Origin: JALEFZ01 sp039820545
GTDB taxonomy: Bacteria; Bacteroidota; Bacteroidia; J057
Assembly (NCBI GenBank): GCA_039820545.1
Contig: JBCBPW010000001.1
Coordinates: 1-64,000 of the forward strand
Reading direction: 5' to 3'
DNA: 64,000 nt
This document shows, piece after piece, positions 19,543 through 29,500 of the stretch. The notes below the pieces were generated by a model. That model did not search any database. It saw only the letters and a program-made list of their open reading frames with translations, and was not told the DNA's origin. Both the position numbers and the translations under genes were made by a program. The stretch's first letter is position 1. Every line of letters starts with the position of its first letter.

Positions 19543-20874
19543 ATGGCTCGATTTCTCCAATTTTTCTCTATTCCCTTCCTTTTTTTCTGTTTTTTCTCTT
19601 GTGCCCATGAAACTCAAAATACCCAAAACCAGGATGTAGACTCACTGGCAAACAAAAAAGTATCTCCTACTCAAACTCTGGCTCCCTCCCAAAGCCCTCC
19701 CGTCAGAATCGGTGCAGAAGTGCTACTCTCCGATTTTGGAGATCAACTAACAGGTAAAAAACTCGCCATTGTAGCCAATCAGACCACACGTTTTCCTAAT
19801 GGAACCCATCTCGTAGACAGTCTCCTAAGCCGAGCGTTTGATGTGCAAAAGGTCTTTGCACCTGAGCATGGATTTCGCGGCACAGCGGATGCAGGAGAGA
19901 CGGTGAAAAGTGGACAGGACCAACGAACGGGACTGCCGATCATTTCCCTCTATGGCAAAAATAAAAAGCCGAGTCAGGCCCAACTCGCAGGGATTGATCT
20001 TGTGATCTTCGATATACAGGATGTGGGTGTCCGACTCTACACCTACATTTCTACGCTTTCCTATGTCATGGAAGCCTGTGCTGAAGCAGGAATTCCAATC
20101 ATGGTTCTCGACCGTCCCAATCCCAACGGATGGTATGTGGACGGCCCAGTCTTGCAAAAGGGAAGCGAATCATTCGTAGGAATGCATCCCATCCCCGTCG
20201 TTCATGGCATGAGTATAGGTGAATATGCACAAATGGTGAATGGTGAAGGCTGGTTGGAAAAGGAAGCAAAAGTAGATCTCACCATTATTCCTTGCGAAGG
20301 CTACACACATGAGATGCGCTGGGCAGATACACAACTCCCCTGGGTAGCGCCCTCTCCCAATCTCGGAAGCGTGCAAGCAGCTTATATGTATCCAATGCTG
20401 GTCTGGTTTGAGCCTACACCTGTGAGTGTAGGACGTGGGACAGATAGTGCATTTACGATCGTAGGTGCTCCTTGGCTTGATTCGACAAGTGCTAAAAAAC
20501 TAGCTACTAGCCTATCCACAGAAGGAAATATTCAGGCAAAACCTATTTCATTTACACCACGCTCTCTTGTCGGAAAGTCCAAGTATCCCAAACATCAGGA
20601 CAGAAAGTGTGAGGGAATGATCTTTGAAGGAATGACAAATGGGCCACAACTTTTTCAAAATACGCTTCAGCTTATTCGAATTTTTTATGACCAACACCAA
20701 GCCCAATTTCCAAAAGAAACCTTCTTCCAAAAGGGCTTTCACAAGTGGCCAGGCAACAAAGATTTCCAACAGCAGATTTCCGAAAACGTTTTAGTTGAAG
20801 AAATTTACGAATCTTGGCAAGCAGAGACCGAAATATTTCGGGAATTGAGAAAAAAGTATTTGATTTATCCTTAG
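19543..20874 (+). CDS. namZ: NamZ-like exo-beta-N-acetylmuramidase (DUF1343) lipoprotein
   Basis: This is a lipoprotein of about 443 residues: the N-terminal signal ends at the lipobox Cys in FFCFFSCAH. The mature part is a DUF1343 (GH171/NamZ) domain: VANQTTRFPNGTHLVDSL, FAPEHGFRGTADAGE, IFDIQDVGVRLYTYISTL and VLDRPNPNGW are family hallmarks. Characterised NamZ releases MurNAc from the non-reducing end of peptidoglycan fragments, acting outside the cytoplasm. The ATG at 19543 is preferred over a TTG at 19534. A signal-anchored exo-muramidase next to other wall-active genes fits peptidoglycan turnover or lysis of other bacteria, though that is inference. The name reflects the family match, not proof of activity. 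Confidence 0.88.
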   Translation: MARFLQFFSIPFLFFCFFSCAHETQNTQNQDVDSLANKKVSPTQTLAPSQSPPVRIGAEVLLSDFGDQLTGKKLAIVANQTTRFPNGTHLVDSLLSRAFDVQKVFAPEHGFRGTADAGETVKSGQDQRTGLPIISLYGKNKKPSQAQLAGIDLVIFDIQDVGVRLYTYISTLSYVMEACAEAGIPIMVLDRPNPNGWYVDGPVLQKGSESFVGMHPIPVVHGMSIGEYAQMVNGEGWLEKEAKVDLTIIPCEGYTHEMRWADTQLPWVAPSPNLGSVQAAYMYPMLVWFEPTPVSVGRGTDSAFTIVGAPWLDSTSAKKLATSLSTEGNIQAKPISFTPRSLVGKSKYPKHQDRKCEGMIFEGMTNGPQLFQNTLQLIRIFYDQHQAQFPKETFFQKGFHKWPGNKDFQQQISENVLVEEIYESWQAETEIFRELRKKYLIYP

Positions 20875-20985
20875 AGAGATGGAAGAGAGGAAGTGATAAG
20901 AGTAGATATAAGACCTTATTCTCCCATTCTTTACTCTTACGTTTAAGCATACTGTAACCTAAATTCTATCATGTAATTTTCGAGT

Positions 20986-21153
20986 TCAGTCACCAATCAC
21001 TTGTGGCGGCGTTGGACTTGGAATTTGGTGGTCGGGGCGGATAAAAGCGTTGGGTTGAAATTCCGAAGGCTTTTGCTTCTTTTTGCCTAAAAAGAAGTCT
21101 CGCTGAAGGCGACTGTAGTAGATGAAGAGAATAAAGGTTACAAAGTAACTAAG
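20986..21153 (-). pseudogene. Possible remnant of a small membrane protein
   Basis: On the minus strand 56 codons are open between a TAG (21154-21156) and a TGA (20986-20988). The reading has the look of a protein C-terminus: a hydrophobic stretch (YFVTFILFIYYS), then a basic turn (GKKKQKPSEF) and a polar tail ending in PPQVIGD. There is no ATG, GTG or TTG in the open frame, so it would be a decayed or truncated gene, or chance. It overlaps the likely promoter region of the GH97 gene. A 9-bp hairpin (CTTCTTTTT/AAAAAGAAG) lies within it. Confidence 0.25.
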
Positions 21154-21167
21154 CTACACAAACTTCT

Positions 21168-23267
21168 ATGCGACATATCAAACTACTACTCTTAACGCTA
21201 TTGGTTTGCGGGTTTTGGAGCTGCAATCAAGGAGGAGCGGTACCTCCTACGAGCCTCACTTCCCCCAATGAGCAAATCAAGATTGACTTCCTTCTCACAG
21301 AAGAAGGACAACCCGCTTACGCCGTTTCCTTTAAAGGAAAGACCGTCGTCGATACCTCCACACTCGGCTTCGACCTACGAGACATGCCCGCCCTTGGAAA
21401 AGGGATGGAAATCCAAACGGTAGACGTAAGCCAATTCTCCGAAACATGGGAAATGCCTTGGGGCGAGCAGCGCGAGGTCATCAACAACTACAAACAGATG
21501 ACCGTCTCTCTCAAGGAAACAGCAGCCCCCAATCGGATGCTTAATATCATTTTCAAGGCCTACGACGATGGCATTGGGTTTCGATATGATTTCCCAGCAC
21601 AAGCAGGGCTAGACACCCTCATCATCATGGACGAACTCACACAGTTTCAGATGACGGGCGATCATCGTACATGGTGGCATCCTGCGGATTGGGATTGCTA
21701 TGAGCTTCAGTATTACGATACGAAGATCTCTGAAATCGATACCACAGGCAAAAAGGGTGACAACACTGCAGGATTTACTCCTGAGCATGCGGTCAATACG
21801 CCCTTTACGATGAAAACATCAGATGGCGTCTACCTTTCTATTCATGAAGCCAACCTCACAGACTATGCAGGGATGACCGCAAAGGTAGATACCGCCAACT
21901 TACTATTCACCAGTGATCTCGTCGCTTCACGTCGCTATGGATGGAGCGTCAAACGTGCGGTTCCTTTCCAAACTCCCTGGCGAACCATCCAAATTGCGGA
22001 TCGCGCCGGAGACCTCATCGAGTCCAACCTGATTGTCAACCTCAACGAACCCAGTGTCATAGAAGACATGTCATGGTTTGAGCCTACAAAGTATATGGGG
22101 ATCTGGTGGGAAATGCACTTAGGACTCAATACCTGGAAATATGAAGGGGGACAACATGGAGCAACCACTGAGCGTGCGAAGACACTCATCGACTACTGTG
22201 CAGAGAAAGGATTCGGGGCGATCCTCGTAGAAGGATGGAATACAGGATGGGAGCGTTGGATCGGCTTCCCAGATCGTGAAGGTGTCTTTGATTTTGTTAC
22301 TCCTTATCCTGACTATGATTTGAAGGAAGTCGTTCGATATGGCAAGGAAAAAGGGGTAGGAATCATCATGCACCATGAGACGTCAGCTGCCACACAGACC
22401 TATGATAAAATGCGAGACTCTGCCTTCCGTATGATGCAGGAATTGGGTATTCGCTCCGTCAAGACGGGCTATGTCGGTCCTATCCAGCCAGAGGGAGAAT
22501 ATCACCACGGTCAATACATGGTCAACCATTACCGTCGTGTATTGAAAGATGGAGCTAAATACCAAGTAGCCATCAACGCGCACGAGCCTATCAAGGCAAC
22601 AGGCATACGCCGTACCTACCCCAATGCGATCGCTAGAGAAGGAGTCCGAGGACAGGAATTCAATGCTTGGGCCAACGATGGTGGAAATAAGACCAGTCAC
22701 TTGCCTACAGTAGCCTTTACAAGATTGCTGGGAGGACCGCTAGACTATACGCCAGGAGCCTTCTTGAGGAAGCTAGAAGATTTTGGAAAAGGCCACGGTA
22801 GAAAGCTCAACGACCTAAACACGACTATAGGACATGAAATTGCCTTGTATGTCGTGATCAATAGCCCCATTCAGATGATCTGTGACTTGCCAGAGCATAT
22901 CGGCAATCACCCTTTCTTGGAGTTTATTCAAGATGTGGGCGTCAATTGGGAGACTACGAAGGCGCTGGACGGAGAACCTGGGGATTATGTCGTCATTGCA
23001 AGAAATGAACGAGGGACAGACAAGTGGTTTGTCGGAGCCATCACGGACGAAACAGGACGCGACGTAGAGGTCAAACTAGACTTCCTAGAGCCTGGTAAAA
23101 CCTATAATGCGAAGATCTACGGTGATGGAGACAATGCCCATTATGAAACCAATCCTGACGATTATGAAGTTTCTCTTCAGGGAGATCTCACAAATGAAAG
23201 TACGATCAAATTGACACTTGCTCCAGGTGGCGGAGCTGCGATTAGCCTCCTCCCCGCAGGAGAATAA
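21168..23267 (+). CDS. Glycoside hydrolase family 97 (SusB-like) lipoprotein
   Basis: This 699-residue protein has a lipoprotein signal (FWSC, Cys19) and the three parts of GH97: an N-terminal beta-super-sandwich (about 30-280), a catalytic TIM barrel (about 290-590) starting at WFEPTKYMGIWWEMHLGLN, and a C-terminal beta domain. FGAILVEGWNTGW, DFVTPYPDYDLKEVV and NAHEPIKATGIRRTYPNAIA are hallmark catalytic segments. GH97 contains inverting alpha-glucosidases and retaining alpha-galactosidases; the GGNKTSHLPTVAFTRLLGGPLDYTPG region is shared by both, so the specificity is not settled here. It is exported and membrane bound, so it would act on oligosaccharides in the periplasm or at the surface. 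A terminator follows, so it is its own transcription unit. Confidence 0.92.
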   Translation: MRHIKLLLLTLLVCGFWSCNQGGAVPPTSLTSPNEQIKIDFLLTEEGQPAYAVSFKGKTVVDTSTLGFDLRDMPALGKGMEIQTVDVSQFSETWEMPWGEQREVINNYKQMTVSLKETAAPNRMLNIIFKAYDDGIGFRYDFPAQAGLDTLIIMDELTQFQMTGDHRTWWHPADWDCYELQYYDTKISEIDTTGKKGDNTAGFTPEHAVNTPFTMKTSDGVYLSIHEANLTDYAGMTAKVDTANLLFTSDLVASRRYGWSVKRAVPFQTPWRTIQIADRAGDLIESNLIVNLNEPSVIEDMSWFEPTKYMGIWWEMHLGLNTWKYEGGQHGATTERAKTLIDYCAEKGFGAILVEGWNTGWERWIGFPDREGVFDFVTPYPDYDLKEVVRYGKEKGVGIIMHHETSAATQTYDKMRDSAFRMMQELGIRSVKTGYVGPIQPEGEYHHGQYMVNHYRRVLKDGAKYQVAINAHEPIKATGIRRTYPNAIAREGVRGQEFNAWANDGGNKTSHLPTVAFTRLLGGPLDYTPGAFLRKLEDFGKGHGRKLNDLNTTIGHEIALYVVINSPIQMICDLPEHIGNHPFLEFIQDVGVNWETTKALDGEPGDYVVIARNERGTDKWFVGAITDETGRDVEVKLDFLEPGKTYNAKIYGDGDNAHYETNPDDYEVSLQGDLTNESTIKLTLAPGGGAAISLLPAGE

Positions 23268-23290
23268 TACGCATGAAATTATTCATCCCA

Positions 23291-23322
23291 AACCCCTACT
23301 TCGTCATGAAGCAGGGGTTTTC
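23291..23322 (+). terminator. Terminator after the GH97 gene
   Basis: Two stacked stems (AACCCCT/AGGGGTT enclosing CTTC/GAAG) are followed by TTTTCGTTT. It starts 24 bp after the stop codon. Confidence 0.75.
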
Positions 23323-23464
23323 GTTTCTCTATATTGTCACGCTCATTTTCCTCAGACTATCGTCAATAATGATCTTTTCTGCCTTTAAGTTGTAGAAACA
23401 AAGGGGGGAAGGTGGATTGCCATAAAGGGTAGATGCATTTCCCTGACTTAACCGCTTTTTTTCG

Positions 23465-23472
23465 TAAATTTG
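23465..23472 (+). promoter_or_regulatory. Candidate -7 box for the GT2 gene
   Basis: TAAATTTG fits the Bacteroidota -7 consensus TAnnTTTG and lies 36 bp before the ATG at 23508, which would give a leader of about 25-30 nt. The -33 element is poor, so this is a tentative call. Confidence 0.35.
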
Positions 23473-23507
23473 GCTCTATTCGAAAATGATTATAGGCAAC
23501 TTTAGTT

Positions 23508-24473
23508 ATGAATATTTCGGTTGTTATTCCATTATACAATGAAGATGAATCCCTTCCCCCTCTCATAGAATGGATTCACAAGGTCATGATGGAAAACCAG
23601 TTTACCTATGAGGTAGTGTTTGTGGATGATGGAAGCCGAGACAAGTCTTGGTCGGTGATAGAGGCGCTGGCCCAGGATTATCCTGCTGTGAGAGGCATTC
23701 GATTTCAGCGAAACTACGGCAAGTCGGCGGCTCTGCAAAAGGGATTTGAAGCAGTAACAGGGGAGGTGATCATTACGATGGATGCAGATCTTCAGGATAG
23801 TCCTGATGAGATTCCAGAACTCTATCGTCTGATTATAGAAGAAGGATACGATCTTGTATCGGGCTGGAAGAAGAAGCGCTTTGATCCCATCTCCAAGACG
23901 ATTCCATCGAAGTTTTTTAATTACATCACGCGCGTCGTTTCAGGCATTAAACTCAATGACTTCAATTGTGGACTCAAGTCCTACCGCAAAGATGTCGTCA
24001 AAGCCATCGAAGTATATGGAGAGATGCACCGATACGTGCCGCTACTCGCTAAATGGGCAGGCTTTGATAAGATAGGGGAAAAGGAAGTCGAACACCGCGC
24101 ACGCCAATATGGCAAATCCAAATTTGGACTCAACAGATTCATCAACGGGTTTCTAGACCTCATCTCTATCGTCGTAGTCCAAAAGTACCTGAAGAAGCCT
24201 ATGCACTTTTTTGGAGCTTGGGGCATGGTGTTTACCCTCATTGGAGCTGCTGATCTTCTCTACCTAGCCGCAGTCAAGATCCTAGATGGAGAGTTGGGCA
24301 ATAGACTCCCTGCCATTGCTTTTGGCAGTGTCATGTTCATTTCGGGTATTCTGCTCTTCAGTACAGGATTATTGGCTGAATTGATTGGCCGCAATTCTCC
24401 CTACAAAAACCAGTATACCATCAAAGAAAGGCTAGAAAATGGAGAAACCTTCGCTGAAAAGATTCCAGGTTGA
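23508..24473 (+). CDS. Family 2 glycosyltransferase (polyprenyl-phosphate type)
   Basis: This 321-residue protein has a GT-A domain (about 1-225) of the DPM1/GtrB/ArnC type: VVIPLYNEDESLP, VFVDDGSRDKSW, RFQRNYGKSAAL and the metal-binding DxD pair Asp92/Asp94 in MDADLQD. Two membrane helices follow at about 235-255 and 270-295. Enzymes of this layout transfer a sugar from a nucleotide donor to undecaprenyl phosphate at the cytoplasmic face of the inner membrane. The sugar cannot be predicted. It precedes an SDR epimerase gene on the same strand by about 290 bp, which suggests, but does not prove, a shared role in surface glycan or protein glycosylation. A weak terminator lies between them. Confidence 0.9.
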   Translation: MNISVVIPLYNEDESLPPLIEWIHKVMMENQFTYEVVFVDDGSRDKSWSVIEALAQDYPAVRGIRFQRNYGKSAALQKGFEAVTGEVIITMDADLQDSPDEIPELYRLIIEEGYDLVSGWKKKRFDPISKTIPSKFFNYITRVVSGIKLNDFNCGLKSYRKDVVKAIEVYGEMHRYVPLLAKWAGFDKIGEKEVEHRARQYGKSKFGLNRFINGFLDLISIVVVQKYLKKPMHFFGAWGMVFTLIGAADLLYLAAVKILDGELGNRLPAIAFGSVMFISGILLFSTGLLAELIGRNSPYKNQYTIKERLENGETFAEKIPG

Positions 24474-24498
24474 AGCTAAGTATACCTTATAAAAATAT

Positions 24499-24522
24499 AG
24501 AGCTACCTGAAAGGGTGGCTCT
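24499..24522 (+). terminator. Possible terminator after the GT2 gene
   Basis: A 9-bp stem (AGAGCTACC/GGTGGCTCT, one G-U pair) with a short loop lies 26 bp after the stop. The T-tail is poor (TGCCGTTT), so it may be weak. Confidence 0.45.
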
Positions 24523-24766
24523 TGCCGTTTAGAAATATTCCGCCTTGAACATGAGGCTAAGACCAAGAAATGAAAATATTACACTTTCAGAACAGGGGCT
24601 TATTGAAAGGCAGGCTGTTTTTTCCCTTCTTTGCAGACTAAAATAATTCATACAGTTCATGGGACTTGGGTCGGAGAGATTCCTACTTTTGCACTACTAC
24701 AGGATCGTATAATTGGAACCTTCACGACTTTCGCTCTCGCATCTTTCACATTCGATTTCAAGCACT

Positions 24767-25855
24767 ATGAAATATCATTTGATTTCTGGGGGTTGTGGGT
24801 TTGTAGGCCGCAATGTAGCCAAGCACCTCCTCCGTACCACAAAAGACCGCATCATCGTAGTAGATGACTGCTCCGTAGGAATGCCTCCTGCCGAGTGGCC
24901 CATGCCTGAAGGAGGTGTCTTTTTAGGGGGAAGCCCCAAACGTACCGTGGGAAAAGCCGAGTTTTGGGGGGAGAATGAGGAGTTCATCTTTTGGAATGGT
25001 GATTTTCGCTATTTCCTTCGCCATATGCTTGAAGAGGAAAACTGGCTCAAGGATTCTCTGGGGCTTGCTGACTTTGAGAAATTCGCAGATGTATTTCACT
25101 TTGCTGCGATCGTCGGTGGCCGTGCCAAAATCGACGGTGATCCTATGATGGTGGCCCTGGATCTTTCTATCGACGCAGAGTTTTTCTACTGGGCCGTTCG
25201 TCACATGCCGTCGCGCGTACTCTTTCCTTCTTCGAGCGCGGCATATCCTGTGGACTTGCAGGGAGAAGGCGATTATGTGGCCCTAAAAGAAAGTGATATA
25301 GATTTTGAAGGGGGAAAACTAGGACAGCCTGACATGACCTATGGCTGGTCTAAACTGACAGGAGAATATTTGGCACGTATTGCGGCCGAGCATTACAATC
25401 TACACGTAGCCTGTGTGCGCCCGTTTTCAGGTTATGGTGAAGATCAGGACCTCTCCTACCCTATTCCCGCCATTGCCATGCGTGCCGCCAAGAAAGAGAC
25501 GCCATTTGAGGTATGGGGGACGGGTAAACAAGGTCGTGACTTCGTACACATTCAGGACTGTGTGGACGCCATCATGTTTGCCTTAGAAAATATCAAGGAT
25601 GGGACTGCCATGAACATTGGATCAGGTAAAATTACTTCCTTCCTGGAAATCATCAACGTCTTTACTCAGTTTGCTGGCTATGCGCCTCCTATCAAGCAAT
25701 TGCTAGACAAACCTGTCGGCGTCCATGCGCGCCATGCCAATATGGACTATGTCTTTAACTCCTTGGGCTGGAAACCCAAACTGAGTCTGGAAGATGGCAT
25801 GAAGCGTGTGTATGATGCAGCTGTTAAGAAAGCGGAGGGACAGCAGGTTTCTTAA
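24767..25855 (+). CDS. NAD-dependent epimerase/dehydratase (extended SDR)
   Basis: This 362-residue protein has an extended short-chain dehydrogenase fold: the nucleotide-binding GGCGFVG at residues 8-14, SSSAAYP, and the catalytic Tyr192-x3-Lys196 pair in YGWSK. The RPFSGYGEDQ and GRDFVHIQDCVDAI segments are shared with UDP-sugar and GDP-sugar epimerases. It would convert a nucleotide sugar in the cytoplasm. The start at ATG 24767 places the Rossmann motif at the usual distance; an upstream TTG in the same frame is unlikely. Between residues 35 and 115 there is a longer insertion than in typical UDP-galactose 4-epimerases, so a less common substrate is possible. It follows a GT2 gene. Confidence 0.9.
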   Translation: MKYHLISGGCGFVGRNVAKHLLRTTKDRIIVVDDCSVGMPPAEWPMPEGGVFLGGSPKRTVGKAEFWGENEEFIFWNGDFRYFLRHMLEEENWLKDSLGLADFEKFADVFHFAAIVGGRAKIDGDPMMVALDLSIDAEFFYWAVRHMPSRVLFPSSSAAYPVDLQGEGDYVALKESDIDFEGGKLGQPDMTYGWSKLTGEYLARIAAEHYNLHVACVRPFSGYGEDQDLSYPIPAIAMRAAKKETPFEVWGTGKQGRDFVHIQDCVDAIMFALENIKDGTAMNIGSGKITSFLEIINVFTQFAGYAPPIKQLLDKPVGVHARHANMDYVFNSLGWKPKLSLEDGMKRVYDAAVKKAEGQQVS

Positions 25856-25873
25856 AGTTTCTGGAGAACGTAT

Positions 25874-25914
25874 GAAAAATGCTCAGCAACTGATGAGGTT
25901 GTTGAGCATTTTTC
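25874..25914. terminator. Bidirectional terminator after the SDR gene
   Basis: A 12-bp perfect arm pair (GAAAAATGCTCA 25874-25885 / TGAGCATTTTTC 25903-25914), with inner CAAC/GTTG pairing, has A-runs on the left and T-runs on the right. It can serve the plus-strand SDR gene and the convergent 95-residue gene. Confidence 0.8.
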
Positions 25915-25928
25915 TTAAGTACTCTCAC

Positions 25929-26216
25929 CTAAGACCTGAGTGCCCTCGCTTGTTCCTGCTTACTAAGTTCTTTTTGAATTTCGAACTCTTCCATTTTCCA
26001 CATATAGTCCAAAACTTCAATGATAGATTCATCTAACTTATCTAGAGAAACCTGAAAATGGTCGAAAACTAAACCAGTGGGTTCGCCTTCCCTGACCATA
26101 GTAGTTAAGCTCTTGAGATTGGCGAGATGCGGACGGAGCTGATGCGAAAGCTTTTTGATAAGGATATCACGACTACACTTCAAACTAGGGTTGTATGCGT
26201 GTATGGGTAACATCAT
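25929..26216 (-). CDS. Small histidine-kinase DHp-like protein
   Basis: This 95-residue protein consists almost only of two predicted helices resembling the dimerisation and histidine-phosphotransfer (DHp) domain of Bacteroidota sensor kinases. The segment KLSHQLRPHLANLKSL matches the H-box (usual form SHxLRxPLxNxxG/L), with His25 as the candidate phosphoacceptor. The second helix (DKLDESIIEVLDYMWKMEEF) matches the usual second DHp helix. There is no ATPase domain, receiver or sensor domain, and no kinase gene adjacent. It could be a free phosphotransfer protein, a decoy or inhibitor of a kinase, or the remnant of a broken kinase gene. The ATG at 26216 is immediately followed by a second ATG. 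Confidence 0.55.
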   Translation of the reverse strand: MMLPIHAYNPSLKCSRDILIKKLSHQLRPHLANLKSLTTMVREGEPTGLVFDHFQVSLDKLDESIIEVLDYMWKMEEFEIQKELSKQEQARALRS

Positions 26217-26441
26217 GAGATTATTCCAACGAATAAATGGTGGATGATTTTGAATACATAGGCAATTAACTATGAATGGCGCGTGGATCTTCTATTATTT
26301 CGATTTACGTAATCATTTAGCCTTTTTTTGGAAAAAATTTAGATAAAAGGGAGTTTATTCTACGTAAGATTAAAGGAATATAAGTAGATTTCTTTGTCCT
26401 GCTTTGCCAATACTTCCCCCAGCTCCAGTCGATTAAGCCCT
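26217..26441. other. Intergenic region with no recognised gene
   Basis: Upstream region of the small DHp-like gene and downstream region of the lamin-tail-like repeat protein gene. It is AT-rich and I see no ORF or clear structured element in it apart from the terminator that follows at 26442. Confidence 0.5.
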
Positions 26442-26478
26442 AAAAAAAAAAGGTACAATGCCCGTCAGACATTGTACC
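26442..26478 (-). terminator. Terminator after the T9SS repeat protein gene
   Basis: A 9-bp perfect stem (GGTACAATG 26452-26460 / CATTGTACC 26470-26478) is followed on the minus strand by a run of ten T. It lies about 80 bp after the stop codon. Confidence 0.85.
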
Positions 26479-26558
26479 CCTATCCTCCTGAAAAGTTAAG
26501 CCCTACCTACATTCTCCCCTCATTCCTCTCAACTTTCAGGAAACACATCACGCTCAAC

Positions 26559-29500
26559 TTATTGTTTGACAATCTTGATCACCTCTATTAGCTGTGCATT
26601 ACGCAACTCGACAGTGTAGATGCCACGCGCTAAAGAGGAAAGATCCACCTGCTGGGATTGGCTCAAGTCTACGGACTGACGCAAGACCAACTGTCCTGTC
26701 ATAGTTCGCACATTCAGCTCGACTGAACCTACACCGTCGACGGATTGAATTGTGATCCATCCTGTGGTAGGGTTGGGCATCAACTGAATCCGCTGCCTTA
26801 CTTCTGACTCGTCTATATTGGTTACAACACGGATGATATCTCCCAAGACGCCCTCAAAAACGCCTTCTGGAGCTACAGGTGACGGATCGGCAATCCCACG
26901 CCCCACACAAGCCTGTCCAAGGTTGATCAATTCATCATCTCCAAACTCATCTTTTGGGAAACCAGGAGAAAGCGTTTGATCAATCCAATAGATGCCTGTG
27001 GTATTCGCATCAAATGAGAGACTGGTATCAAGTGGTGCTACCTGAGTAGTAAAACTAGAAACTCCTGGAGGGGCAAATAGGGTATCCTGCTGGCGTGGGT
27101 TGTCATTCCATGTAGCATAAATGTAAAAAATCGAAATGCTATTTGGGTTCGTCACCTCCCAGTTGAGTTTCTGAGTTGCAGGATCAAAGCAAACGAAGTT
27201 CAAATCTAAATCCTGAATGATGCCTGGCTGTTGAAAAGTGGCTTCGTTAGAGAAGCTAGATACATCTGACACATTGAATGCTTGCACGCGATAGGTGACA
27301 TCGACCCCAAAAGCTGTAGTGGTATCTGTGAAGCTTGTTGCATCTGTCCCCAGTGTTCCGACTTGTTCAAAAGCTCCACTGCCAACCCTGCGCTCGATGG
27401 TAAATCCATCTTCATTATTCGCATTGTCTGTCCAATTCAAGACTGGCAGAAATTGTGTATCATATAAAATTCCCAGATTCGTCGGGGCTCCTATACCTGT
27501 GGCAGGCGTAGCGATCCAGAATGTCGATCCCACATCTTCAGCTCCACCTATATAATCAAAAGGTGACTGTCCATCGATGAATGCAGCCGAATCATCCCAA
27601 CGGCCGATAGCGACCGCATTGCCTACTCTAAATCCATTCCCTACTCCCCACTGGGCAAAGTCTCTTGTTACAGCAGCATTCTGATTGTTGAAGCCCAACA
27701 CATTGGTAGAAAATAAGAAGATCGACCCGATATCTAATACCCCTCCAACGGTCAACACACGAATCGTCACCTCTTCTCCTGGAGCCAGATCCAAATCTCC
27801 AGATACGATCTCCACTTCTGCAGGATTTCCTAACTGAGGATAAACTCCAGCCTGAGTACAGAAGAAGTAATTGCCAATATTTCGATCTACGGTATCGAAG
27901 TTTTCGATCACAATGGTATCTCCTTCAGGGATGATACGCGACATGCGAATGGCTGTATTGTCTATCCATCTGGAAGATCCTATGTCGCTTTGCCCCCCGA
28001 CAAACACATACGGTGCCTGCCCTTGGACAAAATCAATTGCACTCGTCCACCTTCCAGCATTTACAGATTGTCCCACACGTGGCTGATTGGCGGCGCCCCA
28101 CTGCACGTAATCTGCAATATCTACTGCCGAATTAGAACCGAAGACGGGATTGATGAAGAGTGTCAAACCACCATTGGCATCGGGAAGCGCTTGCACGTTG
28201 CCAGATCCAGAAGTCAAATCAAACGTCACCTCATCGCCAGGAGCCAAATTCAAGCTACCTGTAATGTTGCTGTAGTCACTCAATTGATTGTACTGGCCAG
28301 GTCCGAGGCAGAAATTGTAGCCTGATAGATCCTCTGTTGTACCACCAAAGTTTTTCAACGTGACTGTCTCAGCTTGGGTGTCTAGGCTCAACAAACGCAC
28401 ACGGGCAGGTGCAGCAGCTCCACTCCAAAAGCTCGCGCCGATGTCATCCGCATCTCCATTGTAAGCAAAGGGAGAATTTCCAGAAACAAAGTTGTTCACA
28501 TCATCCCAGCGACCTGCGTTCACGGCCTGTCCCACGCGGGGCTGATTGGCGGCTCCCCACTGCACATAGTCTGCGATATCATTGGCTGAGTTAGAACCAA
28601 ATACGGGATTGATAAAGAGGGCCAGACCACCATTGGCATCAGGTAGCGCTTGCACGTTGCCAGATCCAGAGGTCAAATCAAACATGGCTACTCCATTAGG
28701 AGCCAAATTCAAGCTACCTGTAATATTGCTGTAGGCGTTTAGTTGATTGTATTGACCTGGACCCAAGCAAAAATTATAGGCTGAAAGGTCCTCGGCTGAT
28801 CCACCGAAATTCTTCAGTGTGACCGTTTCATTTTGCGTGTCAATATTCACGATGCGCACGCGCGCAGGGGTTGTTGCATTCCAAAAAGAAGCCCCTACAT
28901 CTGCCCCGCCTCCAACAAAATAATAGGGCGCTGCCCCACTCACAAAGTTGTATACATTATCCCATCGACCTGCAGTTACAGCTTGTCCCACACGCGGCTG
29001 ATTAGCTGCGCCCCATTGCACGTAGTCTCCTAGGTCCGCTGGCGAACTTGACCCAAAAGTAGGATTGATGAACAATGCCAAGGCTCCATTGGCATCAGGT
29101 AAGGCAGCTACGTTGCCCGTACTAGAAGTAAGATCAATAATTACAGTTGCATTGGGGCTAAGGTTCAAGCTACCAGTTATATAGGTGTAGTTGCTGAGCT
29201 GGTTATAGTTCCCAGGTCCTAAGCAAAAGTTGTAGCCTGAGACGTCCTCTGCAGTCCCTCCAAAGTTTTTCAGTGTGACTGTTTCATTGATAGGATCAAT
29301 GCGTAGGATGCGAACATTGGCAGGAGTCGTACCCACCCAAAAAGTAGAGCCGAAGTCTGTGGCATTTCCTGTGTAGGTAAAGGGAGCAGCTCCCGTCACA
29401 AAGTTATTGGCATTGTCCCATCGGCAAGCGAGAACAGCCTGGTTCACACGGGGCTGATTGGAAGCTCCCCACTGCACATAGTCTCCGAGATCATTGGGGG

